Counted from the first letter of the stretch, positions 25,754 to 33,777 are shown. The stretch is DNA of 38,670 bases from CAZSMC01 sp964607755 (GCA_964607755.1 CAZSMC010000040.1:1-38670); one strand, 5' to 3'. Translations and numbers: made by a program. Notes: generated by a model from the sequence alone, not told the origin.

Positions 25754-27082
25754 ATGATATTACGACACGTGTTGTTGATGCTTTTTTTGACTGTTACGTC
25801 TTTGTTCGCCCAAAATCCCATTGTGCCTCCCGGTGTTTATATCGCTGATCCGGCAGCACACGTGTGGGAGGATGGCAGGCTTTACATCTATGGCTCACGA
25901 GATGAGAGTCCGAATTATTATTGCTCGTGGCGTCATCACGTAATGGTGACTGATGACATGCAGGAATGGACCATCCATAAAAACCGCATTGCTTCCAAAG
26001 GCTTGAACGACCAGGTGCCGTACAACGATGCCCTGTTGTACGCGCCAGATTGCATGGTCAAAGACGGCACCTATTACCTGTACATCAGTCAGCCCGATCC
26101 TGAACATGCCGAAGGGGTGGCCACCTCGTCCAGTCCGATTGGTCCGTTTGTGAATGCGAGGCCGATCGACACCCACGGCTACAACCAGATCGATCCGGCG
26201 GTATTCATTGATGACGACGGCCAGGCGTATTATATGTGGGGACAGTTTACTATGAAAATGGCCAAACTCAAACCGAACATGAAGGAGATCGACGAGACTA
26301 CCATCAGGGACAGCGTGATCACGGAAATGGAACACCATTTCCACGAGGGCGCTTTTATGAGCAAACGCAACGGCATTTATTACCTGGTGTACGCCGATTT
26401 GAGTCGCGCTGACATGCCCACCTGCATCGGCTATGCCACCAGCGATTCGCCGTTCGGGCCGTACACATATGGCGGTGTAATTGTGGACAATGACCGCTGC
26501 GATCCGGGCAACTGGAACAATCACGGTTCCATTGCCGAGTTTAACGGGCAATGGTACGTGTTTTATCACCGCGCCACGCACAACTCGAAAATGATGCGCA
26601 AAGCCTGCGTCGAGCCGATTACGTTTGCACCGGACGGCAGCATTCCTGAAGTTGAAATGACATCGCAGGGTGTTGGCGGACCGCTACAAGCCACAGAAAA
26701 AATTGACGCTGAGCGCGCCTGCACTATGCTCGGTAACATCCGCATTCAACTGTTCGAGCCGGATAATGAAGAGCTGGGCGAAATTCGTCACGACGACCGG
26801 GCGGTGTTCAAATACATTGATTTTGCCGATGGCGTGGACAGCGTCACAGTCCGGGTGAAACCCGGCGGCGCTGCCGGCATTCTTGCTCTTAAACAGGACA
26901 TGCCCTGGGGAGCAAAAATCGCTGAGGTTCAGATCCCGGCTGCGACCTCGCAAAGCCCATGGACCAACATAACCACCAGCGTTAACAACACCACTGGCGT
27001 GCACGCCCTGTGGCTGCAGTTCTGGGCCAATGAGCGCGGCGAGGAACTGGACTGGTCAGTGGATTGGCTGCAGTTTCATTGA
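25754..27082 (+). CDS. secreted GH43 glycosidase with C-terminal CBM6-like domain
   Basis: A 442-aa exported enzyme acting on arabinose- or xylose-containing plant polysaccharides (family knowledge; exact substrate unknown). A signal peptide covers residues 1-19. The five-bladed propeller carries likely catalytic residues: the base Asp in YIADPAAHVW (about 32), the pKa-modulating Asp in YNQIDPAVFIDDDG (about 146) and the acid Glu in HFHEGAFMSKRNGIYYL (about 198). Residues about 318-442 form a beta-sandwich resembling CBM6, ending WSVDWLQFH. GAGGG precedes the ATG. It is divergent from the DUF4846 gene and borders the repeat island downstream. Confidence 0.87.
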   Translation: MILRHVLLMLFLTVTSLFAQNPIVPPGVYIADPAAHVWEDGRLYIYGSRDESPNYYCSWRHHVMVTDDMQEWTIHKNRIASKGLNDQVPYNDALLYAPDCMVKDGTYYLYISQPDPEHAEGVATSSSPIGPFVNARPIDTHGYNQIDPAVFIDDDGQAYYMWGQFTMKMAKLKPNMKEIDETTIRDSVITEMEHHFHEGAFMSKRNGIYYLVYADLSRADMPTCIGYATSDSPFGPYTYGGVIVDNDRCDPGNWNNHGSIAEFNGQWYVFYHRATHNSKMMRKACVEPITFAPDGSIPEVEMTSQGVGGPLQATEKIDAERACTMLGNIRIQLFEPDNEELGEIRHDDRAVFKYIDFADGVDSVTVRVKPGGAAGILALKQDMPWGAKIAEVQIPAATSQSPWTNITTSVNNTTGVHALWLQFWANERGEELDWSVDWLQFH

Positions 27083-27097
27083 TGGGATTTTCATTTT

Positions 27098-27135
27098 GGC
27101 ATTTGCGGGACTCCTTAAAGTGTGCGGCAAATGCC
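27098..27135 (+). terminator. possible hairpin after GH43
   Basis: GGCATTTGC (27098-27106) and GCAAATGCC (27127-27135) pair over 9 bp with a 20-nt loop, 15 nt after the GH43 stop. There is no T run immediately after, so termination is uncertain. Confidence 0.35.
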
Positions 27136-27230
27136 GAACATTTTCAAACCCTTCCCAACCTGGATAAACCTGAACCAGAAAGATTTGAAATCTTTTACCA
27201 GAGCTGGCTAAATGATGACTTAATATAAAT

Positions 27231-27261
27231 GGCGGTCCGCCAGAGGACTGGCGGACCGAGG
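27231..27261. repeat. TCCGCCAG hairpin repeat, copy 1
   Basis: GGTCCGCCAG (27234-27243), AGGA loop and CTGGCGGACC (27248-27257) form a perfect 10-bp stem, followed by GAGG. It is one of four intact copies in this island. The left end of the 359-bp direct repeat coincides exactly with the start of the right arm. Confidence 0.85.
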
Positions 27262-27606
27262 GATTTTTTCTGTAAACCGATTTCCCCATAATTCTCGCAA
27301 CTTTTCATTGCAGCTCTTCATTGCCACGCGCTTTAGCGCGTGGACTCAAATCAGCCTCTCAAGCCTCGGGGCTTTAGCCCCTGGTAAGGCTCTGCCTTGT
27401 AACGCACTGCATCTGCTTTTATTCTGAAGGAAAGCACGTGGCGAGGCTCTGCGCAGCAAACTCAATCACATAGTCATTTCTGGCATTGACTATATAGCAT
27501 CATCACTCAGAGTTAGGATGTGCTGTGACAAGGTGAATTACGATTTATTTAGATGAGATAACGCTGGCCGATGCTGCATTACCAGCCAGGGGCTGTGAAC
27601 GAGAGG
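27248..27606. repeat. 359-bp perfect direct repeat, copy A
   Basis: Every base from 27248 to 27606 matches 27959-28317. Inside are two REP-like hairpins with TTTA loops: CCACGCGC/GCGCGTGG (27324-27343) and GGGGC/GCCCC (27368-27381). No open reading frame of convincing length is contained in it. Confidence 0.95.
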
Positions 27607-27958
27607 GAAATGATCAAGAAACAATAATCAATTTGGAAGTAAAATGTGTTCATTGATATTGCCAAATTTTTTTTAAAAGATTACCGGTAATGGAGAAAAA
27701 GTGCCAGCCCTGTTTGGGGGAATCAGTCTTTGTCTGTGTACTCTTTCCAGGCTTTGACGGGATCAATTATCAATGGGCAATGATCAATAATCAATAATCA
27801 ATAAATATTTTGACAAAGCTATTTGGGGCAAGACGATTAATATTATATTTGTGTGAATGAGAATTCGGTGAGATGAATAAGGTGGACAGATTAGTAAATA
27901 TGGAGCTTTGTAACAGTTTGGGTCGCTGCTGCAGCCGGGATGGCATTCCGCCAGTCCC
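27607..27958. other. spacer between the 359-bp repeats
   Basis: A 352-bp unique stretch between the two direct repeats, without a gene. Its second half (from 27761) is copy I of the ~210-bp dispersed repeat. On the minus strand, around 27724-27775, a short open stretch reads IIDPVKAWKEYTDKD then stop, which could be a relic of a gene end. Confidence 0.6.
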
Positions 27959-27972
27959 CTGGCGGACCGAGG
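27761..27972 (+). repeat. ~210-bp dispersed repeat, copy I
   Basis: Starts with ATCAAT-rich sequence and continues through TATTTGGGGCAAGACGATTA, a GAATTCGGTGAG block and a TATGGAGCTTTG block, then ends in the TCCGCCAG hairpin (27947-27966). It aligns along its whole length with 30955-31170 and over its first ~100 bp with 28791-28890, all in one orientation. Confidence 0.8.
27942..27971. repeat. TCCGCCAG hairpin repeat, copy 2
   Basis: TCCGCCAG (27947-27954), loop TCCC, CTGGCGGA (27959-27966). The right arm is again the first part of a 359-bp repeat copy, and the hairpin ends dispersed repeat copy I. Confidence 0.8.
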
Positions 27973-28317
27973 GATTTTTTCTGTAAACCGATTTCCCCAT
28001 AATTCTCGCAACTTTTCATTGCAGCTCTTCATTGCCACGCGCTTTAGCGCGTGGACTCAAATCAGCCTCTCAAGCCTCGGGGCTTTAGCCCCTGGTAAGG
28101 CTCTGCCTTGTAACGCACTGCATCTGCTTTTATTCTGAAGGAAAGCACGTGGCGAGGCTCTGCGCAGCAAACTCAATCACATAGTCATTTCTGGCATTGA
28201 CTATATAGCATCATCACTCAGAGTTAGGATGTGCTGTGACAAGGTGAATTACGATTTATTTAGATGAGATAACGCTGGCCGATGCTGCATTACCAGCCAG
28301 GGGCTGTGAACGAGAGG
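27959..28317. repeat. 359-bp perfect direct repeat, copy B
   Basis: Identical to 27248-27606 with a period of 711 bp. The TTTA-loop hairpins recur at 28035-28054 and 28079-28092. Perfect identity indicates a recent duplication or active gene conversion. Confidence 0.95.
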
Positions 28318-28669
28318 ATGCTGGAGCGCCCCGGAGGGTGTTCCCCTAGAGGACTGATGGTAAGAGGGGATATGGTATAAAAGATGTAACAGAATAATTT
28401 TGAACATATGTGCCATGGTTCAATCCTCCTTAATCCTGAAAAAGTTAAAATTTATAAAAATGGTAACAAACTAATAATTGCAGGGAATCTAATTCATCTA
28501 TCAATGTCAATCCACGGAGGCATCTGAGTGTTGTAAAAGACCTAAAATAACCTATTTCAATGCTTAATCTTTCAAAAGCGATCTCCAGACCTATTATAGA
28601 GTTTGCGGACAAAAGAGGGAGTCGTCCGCCACATCTCAAATAGTCGAAATCATAATTGCCTTTTTCCTC
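28318..28669. other. gene-poor stretch after the direct repeat
   Basis: Around 28325-28362 there is a decayed version of the island hairpin: CCCCGGAGGGTGTTCC and GAGGACTGATGG match 30073-30100 in order, but the arms no longer pair. A minus-strand frame of 97 codons (28445-28738, GTG start) exists, but its right end lies in a 34-bp repeat and it has no clear ribosome site, so I do not call it a gene. Confidence 0.5.
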
Positions 28670-28703
28670 TTCATCAAGCCAAATTGTAGGTACGGGCTTG
28701 ATA
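28670..28703. repeat. 34-bp repeat, copy 1
   Basis: Matches 29941-29974 at 32 of 34 positions, same orientation. The shared core is TAGGTACGGGCTTGATA. On the minus strand both copies read IKPVP(T/K)IW(L/F)DE, so this may be a fragment of a former coding sequence or a small mobile repeat. Confidence 0.75.
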
Positions 28704-28790
28704 CGGCGATTATAACCTAATGATAATAAAAATGACACACCTGAAGAAAAATTAAAAATAAGATATTTTTTGTCTGACTTTTTACATCAT

Positions 28791-28890
28791 AATCAAATAA
28801 CAATGACCAATGATCAATGAGTAATAATCAAGGATCAATAAGGATTTTGGCAAAGTGAATGTGGACAAGACGATTTTAATTTTTAGGAAT
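28791..28890 (+). repeat. ~210-bp dispersed repeat, copy II (truncated)
   Basis: ATCAAT-rich start followed by GATTTTGGCAAAGTGAAT and GGACAAGACGATT, which match the first half of copies I and III. Similarity fades after about 28890, and no terminal hairpin is found here. Confidence 0.6.
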
Positions 28891-29244
28891 GGGGGTGGTC
28901 AATTAAAATTATCACACGTTTTTATGATATCAATAGAGAAGAGCGAAACTGTAGTGGCCTCAACTGATGGAATTGCTGGCGTCAGATTTAGGTGGGTCGA
29001 TGTGAAGTATTTATTCGAAGGAGTAATAAAGACAGGATGTGCGGAGAGGTCGGCTGACCTGAGTTGTGTATTATCGATCGACCTACCCCTGCTTGAAAAT
29101 CGCTTGCTGTTGCAAAATAAAGTATTAAATTATTCAAGAACACTCTAATCCGTGCCTCTTGTATTTTTTGAATCAACATAGCTTTGAACTATCATTACAT
29201 GTAATAATTTTAGGAAAATTGAAATTAACAGGAAAACGTTATCA

Positions 29245-29463
29245 ATGCTTGAAGAAAAAACTCTTGACCGGTCAATATCACATAATCGTCAACTGGAAAC
29301 TCCCGAAGCCAAAGCCAAATGGTTTCAATCCCTTTCCATGCCAGAACGAATGGAATTATTTTGTGCATTTACCGATTTGGCCTTGAGCGCACATCCATCT
29401 TTACAGGAAAAAAAATATGCTCAACCGACTGCAGAACGTATTCAGGTCATTTCAGCAAAATGA
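29245..29463 (+). CDS. small partner protein of the nucleotidyltransferase
   Basis: A 72-aa charged protein, not recognised from a named family. It contains LSMPERMELFCAFTDLALSA and ends RIQVISAK. AGGAAAA lies upstream of the ATG. Its last 47 nt overlap the next gene in another frame, which is typical of translationally coupled two-gene modules. A role as antitoxin or accessory subunit for the nucleotidyltransferase is inference from overlap and size only. Confidence 0.65.
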   Translation: MLEEKTLDRSISHNRQLETPEAKAKWFQSLSMPERMELFCAFTDLALSAHPSLQEKKYAQPTAERIQVISAK

Positions 29464-29896
29464 TGTGAAATACGTTGTCATCGGAGGAATAGCCGCCATC
29501 CTCCACGGTGTGCCGCGTACGACCTTTGATCTCGATATCCTGATAGAAGCAACCCCGGATAATGTAGACCGACTTCTCAAGGCTTTAGAACAAGCCGGAC
29601 TCGGTACGGCGGTTCTCACTAACATTGAGGATGTACTTGCAAACGAAATTACTATTTTTCAGGATCGCGTCCGTGTTGATGTACAAACCTCCACTCCGGG
29701 AATTACCTTTCCGGAAGCGTGGAAAAACCGAAAAAAAGTAACCTTCCGCGGGCAGGAGTTTTATATACTTTCAAAACCAGACTTGATTGCTTCAAAAAAA
29801 GCATCTGGCAGGGATATTGATCTGGAAGATGTACGGCTTCTCAATCTGCCGGAAGAGAATGATTCAGAACATAATTCCGATACTGATAATCCATAA
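29417..29896 (+). CDS. nucleotidyltransferase-fold protein (MNT/AbiEii-like)
   Basis: A 159-aa protein of the pol-beta-type nucleotidyltransferase superfamily. The signature is seen as GGIAAILHG (G23-G24) followed by DLD (D38 and D40), with a third acidic residue in VRVDVQ (D88). All three metal ligands are present, so it may be active. C-terminal KPDLIASKKASGRDIDLEDV is like the helix found in toxin-like and aminoglycoside-type members. Such small enzymes often act as toxins or antitoxins by nucleotidylating tRNA or a partner toxin (family knowledge). It overlaps the 72-aa gene and lies in a repeat island, consistent with a mobile stability or defence module. Confidence 0.8.
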   Translation: MLNRLQNVFRSFQQNDVKYVVIGGIAAILHGVPRTTFDLDILIEATPDNVDRLLKALEQAGLGTAVLTNIEDVLANEITIFQDRVRVDVQTSTPGITFPEAWKNRKKVTFRGQEFYILSKPDLIASKKASGRDIDLEDVRLLNLPEENDSEHNSDTDNP

Positions 29897-29940
29897 AAAG
29901 GTATCACATTTTTTCCTTTTTCATCCAATCATCTGGCGAA

Positions 29941-29974
29941 TTCATCAAACCAAATTTTAGGTACGGGCTTGATA
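29941..29974. repeat. 34-bp repeat, copy 2
   Basis: Matches 28670-28703 with two differences. It lies 45 bp after the nucleotidyltransferase stop. The two copies therefore flank the nucleotidyltransferase module in direct orientation. Confidence 0.75.
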
Positions 29975-30072
29975 AAGTAAAGAGAGGCTATTTTAAATAG
30001 AACCATAATATCCGCCTACAGGACAAAAATTTAAAAAATGAATTGTTAATTTATCGAGGAAAACCGCTTCCG

Positions 30073-30109
30073 TCCCGGAGGGCGTTCCGCCAGAGGACTG
30101 GCGGAGCGA
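30073..30109. repeat. TCCGCCAG hairpin repeat, copy 3
   Basis: TCCGCCAG (30085-30092), loop AGGA, CTGGCGGA (30097-30104), preceded by CCCGGAGGGCGT. The longer left flank matches the decayed copy near 28330. Confidence 0.8.
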
Positions 30110-30230
30110 TGAAAATGAATTAATGATAGTGAGTATTGTTAATCCTGTTTCTAAATATATCTATTAGTGGTGTGAAGCCTGGCGATGGACTGACCAGGTG
30201 TGCCAATTAGTTCAGCCGAGTCTATTCACG

Positions 30231-30644
30231 TTACCAAAAACTTTTAACATATTGATAATTAGTAATTCTTTTATCTGTTGTAAGAATCGTGGCATTTTCT
30301 TCCCGCGCCGTTGCTACAATTATTTGATCTGCCGGATCGTCATGGAAAGGCTTTGGAAGAACGGTTGAGCGATAGGCTATTATGGGAGTAAGATGTACAA
30401 ATCGAAGTTTTGGCATTTCCAATGCTATATTAATCCAATCTACCAAATTGTAAGAAATAGCAATTCTCTCTTTTTCCAAAAGTTTACTGAATTCCCAAAT
30501 TGAAATTGCAGACAAAAGAAGCTCATCATAACTATCTTTATTTTCAATCAGTTCTTTGACGTTCTGCGACAGATTTTGAGGGCGCATATTCCACCACACC
30601 CAGGCATGAGTATCGAGCAGGTATTTTATTGGCATGCTTCCCAT
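30231..30644 (-). CDS. vapC: PIN-domain toxin, VapC family
   Basis: A 137-aa ribonuclease-type toxin. The PIN acidic residues are visible: D11 in LLDTHAWVW, E51 in ISIWEFSKL, D106 in DDPADQIIVATA and D124 in LTTDKRI. Homologues cleave tRNA or rRNA and are held inactive by a paired antitoxin (family knowledge). ATG 30644 lies inside the antitoxin gene (19-nt overlap), which is usual for these operons; ATG 30635 is an alternative. The LLDTHAWVWW start is typical of the subgroup paired with Phd/YefM antitoxins. Confidence 0.9.
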   Translation of the reverse strand: MGSMPIKYLLDTHAWVWWNMRPQNLSQNVKELIENKDSYDELLLSAISIWEFSKLLEKERIAISYNLVDWINIALEMPKLRFVHLTPIIAYRSTVLPKPFHDDPADQIIVATAREENATILTTDKRITNYQYVKSFW

Positions 30645-30859
30645 AATTCTTCACCGAGCGGAGTGACTATATCCTTTTCGTAAACAAAAGAATCCGCTAA
30701 TTTGCCCGGGATTGGCTTTATTTCCGATGTTCGATAAGGAACGACCTCTGCAAGAGGTTTGCCTCTCTTTGTTATCACAATAGTTTCCTGGGAATATGCA
30801 ACCTCGTTTAGTACCTTTAAAGCATGCTTCTTAAAGTCACTTATAGCCATTGTTCTCAT
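30626..30859 (-). CDS. Phd/YefM-family antitoxin
   Basis: A 77-aa antitoxin and likely autorepressor of the toxin operon. The N-terminal DNA-binding part is seen in MAISDFKKHALKVLNEVAYSQETIVITKRGKPLAEVVPY. The C-terminal acidic tail (GKLADSFVYEKDIVTPLGEELWEACQ) is the expected toxin-wrapping segment. GAGGTGA lies upstream of the ATG on the minus strand. The toxin partner is PIN-type and not Doc or YoeB, a mixed pairing that is known. Confidence 0.88.
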   Translation of the reverse strand: MRTMAISDFKKHALKVLNEVAYSQETIVITKRGKPLAEVVPYRTSEIKPIPGKLADSFVYEKDIVTPLGEELWEACQ

Positions 30860-30954
30860 ATAATCACCTCTTTTTTAAAAGTAGTCAATTAAAGTGGTCA
30901 AGTCAAGGAAAATATCGATAACTCTATAGAGTAGTACATAAAAGACAAACCAGT

Positions 30955-31170
30955 GGTTAATTATCAATTGGCAATGAGCAATTATCAATAATCAACAAGT
31001 ATCCCGGCAAAATGATTTGGGGCAAGGCGAAGACAATCATATTGGTAAGAAAGGGAGTTCGGTGAGTGGCGTAAAAGGAGTGCACTTTTTACAAGTATGG
31101 AGTTTTTTGGCGGTTTGGTAATCTCTGGCGTCTCGAGAGGGCATTCCGCCAGAAGACTGGCGGAACGAGG
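30955..31170 (+). repeat. ~210-bp dispersed repeat, copy III
   Basis: Aligns with 27761-27972 in order: the ATCAAT-rich start, GATTTGGGGCAAGGCGA, GAGTTCGGTGAG, TATGGAGTTTTTTGG and the terminal hairpin. The 395 bp between the antitoxin start and the GH116 stop (30860-31254) hold this repeat and no gene. Confidence 0.8.
31144..31170. repeat. TCCGCCAG hairpin repeat, copy 4
   Basis: TTCCGCCAG (31144-31152), loop AAGA, CTGGCGGAA (31157-31165), followed by CGAGG. The loop and outermost pair differ from the other copies while pairing is kept, so the structure itself seems to be under selection. Confidence 0.8.
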
Positions 31171-31254
31171 TTCAAAGGTACAGCGCCTCAATCTGCGTCC
31201 CGCCAAACCCTGGTGAAACAACGCATCAATAAAAAATCCGTGGCTAACGAATGC

Positions 31255-33777
31255 CTAATTCAGCGAAACAATATCATCTATTTCCACAGACCCGTAACGC
31301 ACATTGATCTCAGCCTTCCCATCCGTCATTGTCACTGTTCCGAATCCGGTGGCTGTGCTGAGGAAAACAGTCCGGTCATCAGTGCCGTCGATATAAAGCG
31401 TTTTTTCAATGGCATCGTAACGCACACCGGTCATGCCCTGGATCAGGCCGTAGCTTGCCATGGCCCGGGCGTACCAGTGGCCGCACTCGTATTCATTAAA
31501 CGGATTGCGGACGCGGCCGTCGTAGCGCTTTCGACAGGTTCGCACGATGTCCAGGCCTTTTTCTTTTTCACCCATCATCATCAAATGCGAGGCGACCTGG
31601 TATTCGATGCCGGTCCAGACTTCGTTGCTGTACACAAACGGCAGTGCCGGCTCGCCCCCGCGCGGCCAGGTGCACAACAGCAAACCGCCATCCTGTCCGC
31701 AGGCAAATGCCGGGCGCTGCGGATTGACATGATCCTGCAAACTGTGTTTCAAATTATAGCGATGCACTGCTTCAAGATGACTCTGTACTTTATCCGAATC
31801 AAGAATGTCACCCAGTCCGCACATTCTGGCAATCCATAATCCCAGCATGCCATCTGACAGGCAACCGGAACCGTATTGATACTTTGGACCTTCCTTTTTC
31901 AAAAGCTGCAGGGCTTCCGGGGAATAATTGATATTCAAAGAACCTTTTGCCAACTCGACCGGATTTTCTGCCTCAAGTCCATCGATTTGAATATTCTGTT
32001 CAAAATAGTCACCATTGAACAACTCGTTCTCCAGCGCGGCCTTGCCTTTTTGCAAAAGTGTGTGGTATAATGAAACATCATCATTCAGAGCCGTGCCCAT
32101 TTCAATTGCGGCGGCGAGGGCGCCGGCATAGAATCCGGTGCACAGCGGTTCCGGTCCCCAGAACTCGATGTCATAGGTGTTATGATGCGGCTCTTCGATC
32201 ACACCGCGGTGTTTCGGGTCCCAGGTTCGGATGCAGTAATCCAGACTCTGTTTAACAGCCGGCCACAACTCCCGCAGCCATTCGGTATCGCCAGAAACGC
32301 GCCACTCGCGATGGACTTTCATAATGCCGCCCAACTGTCCGTCGGCAGCCGCATGGAAATTGTGTTTGGGCGGAGTGACCGGCAAATTGGCACGAAACGT
32401 TTGATGACCCTCTTCATTTTGACTGACCTTGAACTCGGTGTTGCGAAGCGAACGTTCCAGTTCCGGGAACAGATGCGGAATCGCCTGGGCATAGTTCCAC
32501 ACGTGTGTGCACGAACCATAACAACAGCCACCCAGATCGTGACAACCTTCCCAGGCCCACAATTTGCCGTCCTCTTGTCGGAGCACAGTCGGTGATTTCA
32601 AAATCGTCAAATTCGCTGCTACTGCTTCCATCACCTCGGAAGGCAGGTCAGAGGCATAAAACGCGTCCCGAAAAAGTTCAGACAACTGCCGGAGCGAATC
32701 CGCATGATGGCGCCAGTAATGTGACAGCTCGTCAACACCATCAAACTCGGCAGCATACCATGGTTTGTAGGTTGCAGTTTGGCAGCAGCCGGATTGTTCT
32801 GAGGAGCACGACGAGCCGGTCTCACAACTGTTTTCCTGACGTTCACCCACTTGCAAATCTGTGCATGGCACATACCAGACAAGATTGAGTTTGATTGTCT
32901 TTTCTTCTCCGGCTTTTAGCCTGAACGGAACATAAATCGACGCGCCGGGGCTGCCGCCATCCACCGGGGCATGCTGACGGGTGGAACAGGCAGCAATGGT
33001 TTTCCAGGTGATAGTTACCGGATCAAACCAGCCGCCGCGAAACCAGCAGTGGTCGACGACCGCATTCGTGTCATCGACAAACACAGCCATATCGCCCAGA
33101 TAATGTGGCTTGTCTTTGAGCGCGTCCTGGTGCATGACAAATCCGTTTCGATGAGGTTGAATGGAATGCCCGGATTCGAACTGCCCGCCCCACTCGCTGG
33201 GGACTGAAATGCGCATCCAGTTTTGGGCATTGAATGAGAAAACCGCTTCAATGTCTTGCTCGGACGTGTTGGTGAAATGGTATTCCAGCACCGCAACCGG
33301 GAGGCTGGAATAATCCGGTTGAGTGGGAACAAACGGACTCCATCCGGTAATGTGAACATTTAGGGGCAGGTCGGTATCTGACAATGAAACCGCGGCAAAG
33401 GGGAATTGCGCCTTGAACGTGCAGTTGGCAAATCGCGGCAAACCGTAATCGGTACCGGACGCGCCATTGCCGGTGTTTGGATCGCCGAAAATTTTCCACG
33501 ATGGCACCGGTCCTTCCAACACCCTGGCGCCGTTTTCTACACCCTTTACCGAGATGGCGGCAAAGGAAAACGGCTCGTTAAAAATATCCGGTGTATTTCG
33601 CACTGATACGTGCGACAGCGCGCCGGTACCTTCAAGGCATATCATGCCCGCGCCCATACCGCCCATAGGAAAGGCAATCCGGTTGAGATACTCGCCGGAG
33701 TAGCTGCCGTTGAATTCGTGTGAAAAGCAGGACACAACGATCATCAAACACATCAAAACACAAACCGAGCGTTTCAT
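31255..33777 (-). CDS. secreted GH116 glycosidase (GBA2-like beta-glucosidase family)
   Basis: An 840-aa exported enzyme of family GH116, whose members hydrolyse beta-glucosides, beta-xylosides or glucosylceramide. A hydrophobic signal sits at residues 1-19; VVSC at 14-17 could be a weak lipobox. The N-terminal beta-domain has IAFPMGGMGAGMICLEGTGALSHV-like family sequence. The (alpha/alpha)6 domain carries the likely nucleophile Glu in NTYDIEFWGP (about 537) and the likely acid Asp in GSGCLSDGMLGLW (about 640), assigned by analogy. A Cys-rich insert (four Cys, about 316-332) lies between the domains. AGGTGGG precedes the start. With GH43 it flanks the repeat island, and both are richer in GC than the island. 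Confidence 0.86.
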   Translation of the reverse strand: MKRSVCVLMCLMIVVSCFSHEFNGSYSGEYLNRIAFPMGGMGAGMICLEGTGALSHVSVRNTPDIFNEPFSFAAISVKGVENGARVLEGPVPSWKIFGDPNTGNGASGTDYGLPRFANCTFKAQFPFAAVSLSDTDLPLNVHITGWSPFVPTQPDYSSLPVAVLEYHFTNTSEQDIEAVFSFNAQNWMRISVPSEWGGQFESGHSIQPHRNGFVMHQDALKDKPHYLGDMAVFVDDTNAVVDHCWFRGGWFDPVTITWKTIAACSTRQHAPVDGGSPGASIYVPFRLKAGEEKTIKLNLVWYVPCTDLQVGERQENSCETGSSCSSEQSGCCQTATYKPWYAAEFDGVDELSHYWRHHADSLRQLSELFRDAFYASDLPSEVMEAVAANLTILKSPTVLRQEDGKLWAWEGCHDLGGCCYGSCTHVWNYAQAIPHLFPELERSLRNTEFKVSQNEEGHQTFRANLPVTPPKHNFHAAADGQLGGIMKVHREWRVSGDTEWLRELWPAVKQSLDYCIRTWDPKHRGVIEEPHHNTYDIEFWGPEPLCTGFYAGALAAAIEMGTALNDDVSLYHTLLQKGKAALENELFNGDYFEQNIQIDGLEAENPVELAKGSLNINYSPEALQLLKKEGPKYQYGSGCLSDGMLGLWIARMCGLGDILDSDKVQSHLEAVHRYNLKHSLQDHVNPQRPAFACGQDGGLLLCTWPRGGEPALPFVYSNEVWTGIEYQVASHLMMMGEKEKGLDIVRTCRKRYDGRVRNPFNEYECGHWYARAMASYGLIQGMTGVRYDAIEKTLYIDGTDDRTVFLSTATGFGTVTMTDGKAEINVRYGSVEIDDIVSLN

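Larger units (their letters stand above)
29897..30230. other. intergenic repeat-bearing spacer
   Basis: A 334-bp stretch without a gene. It holds copy 2 of the 34-bp repeat (29941-29974) and copy 3 of the TCCGCCAG hairpin (30073-30109). I see no promoter or terminator that I would defend. Confidence 0.6.

Noticed and set aside
27724..27775. Minus-strand peptide IIDPVKAWKEYTDKD as the end of a gene
   Set aside because: It looks protein-like but has no upstream coding body, because the frame runs into ATCAAT repeats. At best it is a relic.
27766..27805. ATCAATAATCAATAATCAAT considered as a CRISPR-like or iteron array
   Set aside because: The units are short, run together without unique spacers and recur only as the head of the dispersed repeat. 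There are no cas or rep genes nearby.
28445..28738. Minus-strand frame of 97 codons with GTG start
   Set aside because: No convincing ribosome site or family, and its first third overlaps a dispersed 34-bp repeat. A decayed gene remains possible.
28855..29148. Plus-strand frame of 97 codons
   Set aside because: Its start lies inside dispersed repeat copy II, and it has no Shine-Dalgarno site and no recognisable pattern.
31213..31839. Plus-strand open frame of 208 codons
   Set aside because: It is antisense to the C-terminal third of the GH116 gene, which has clear catalytic motifs.
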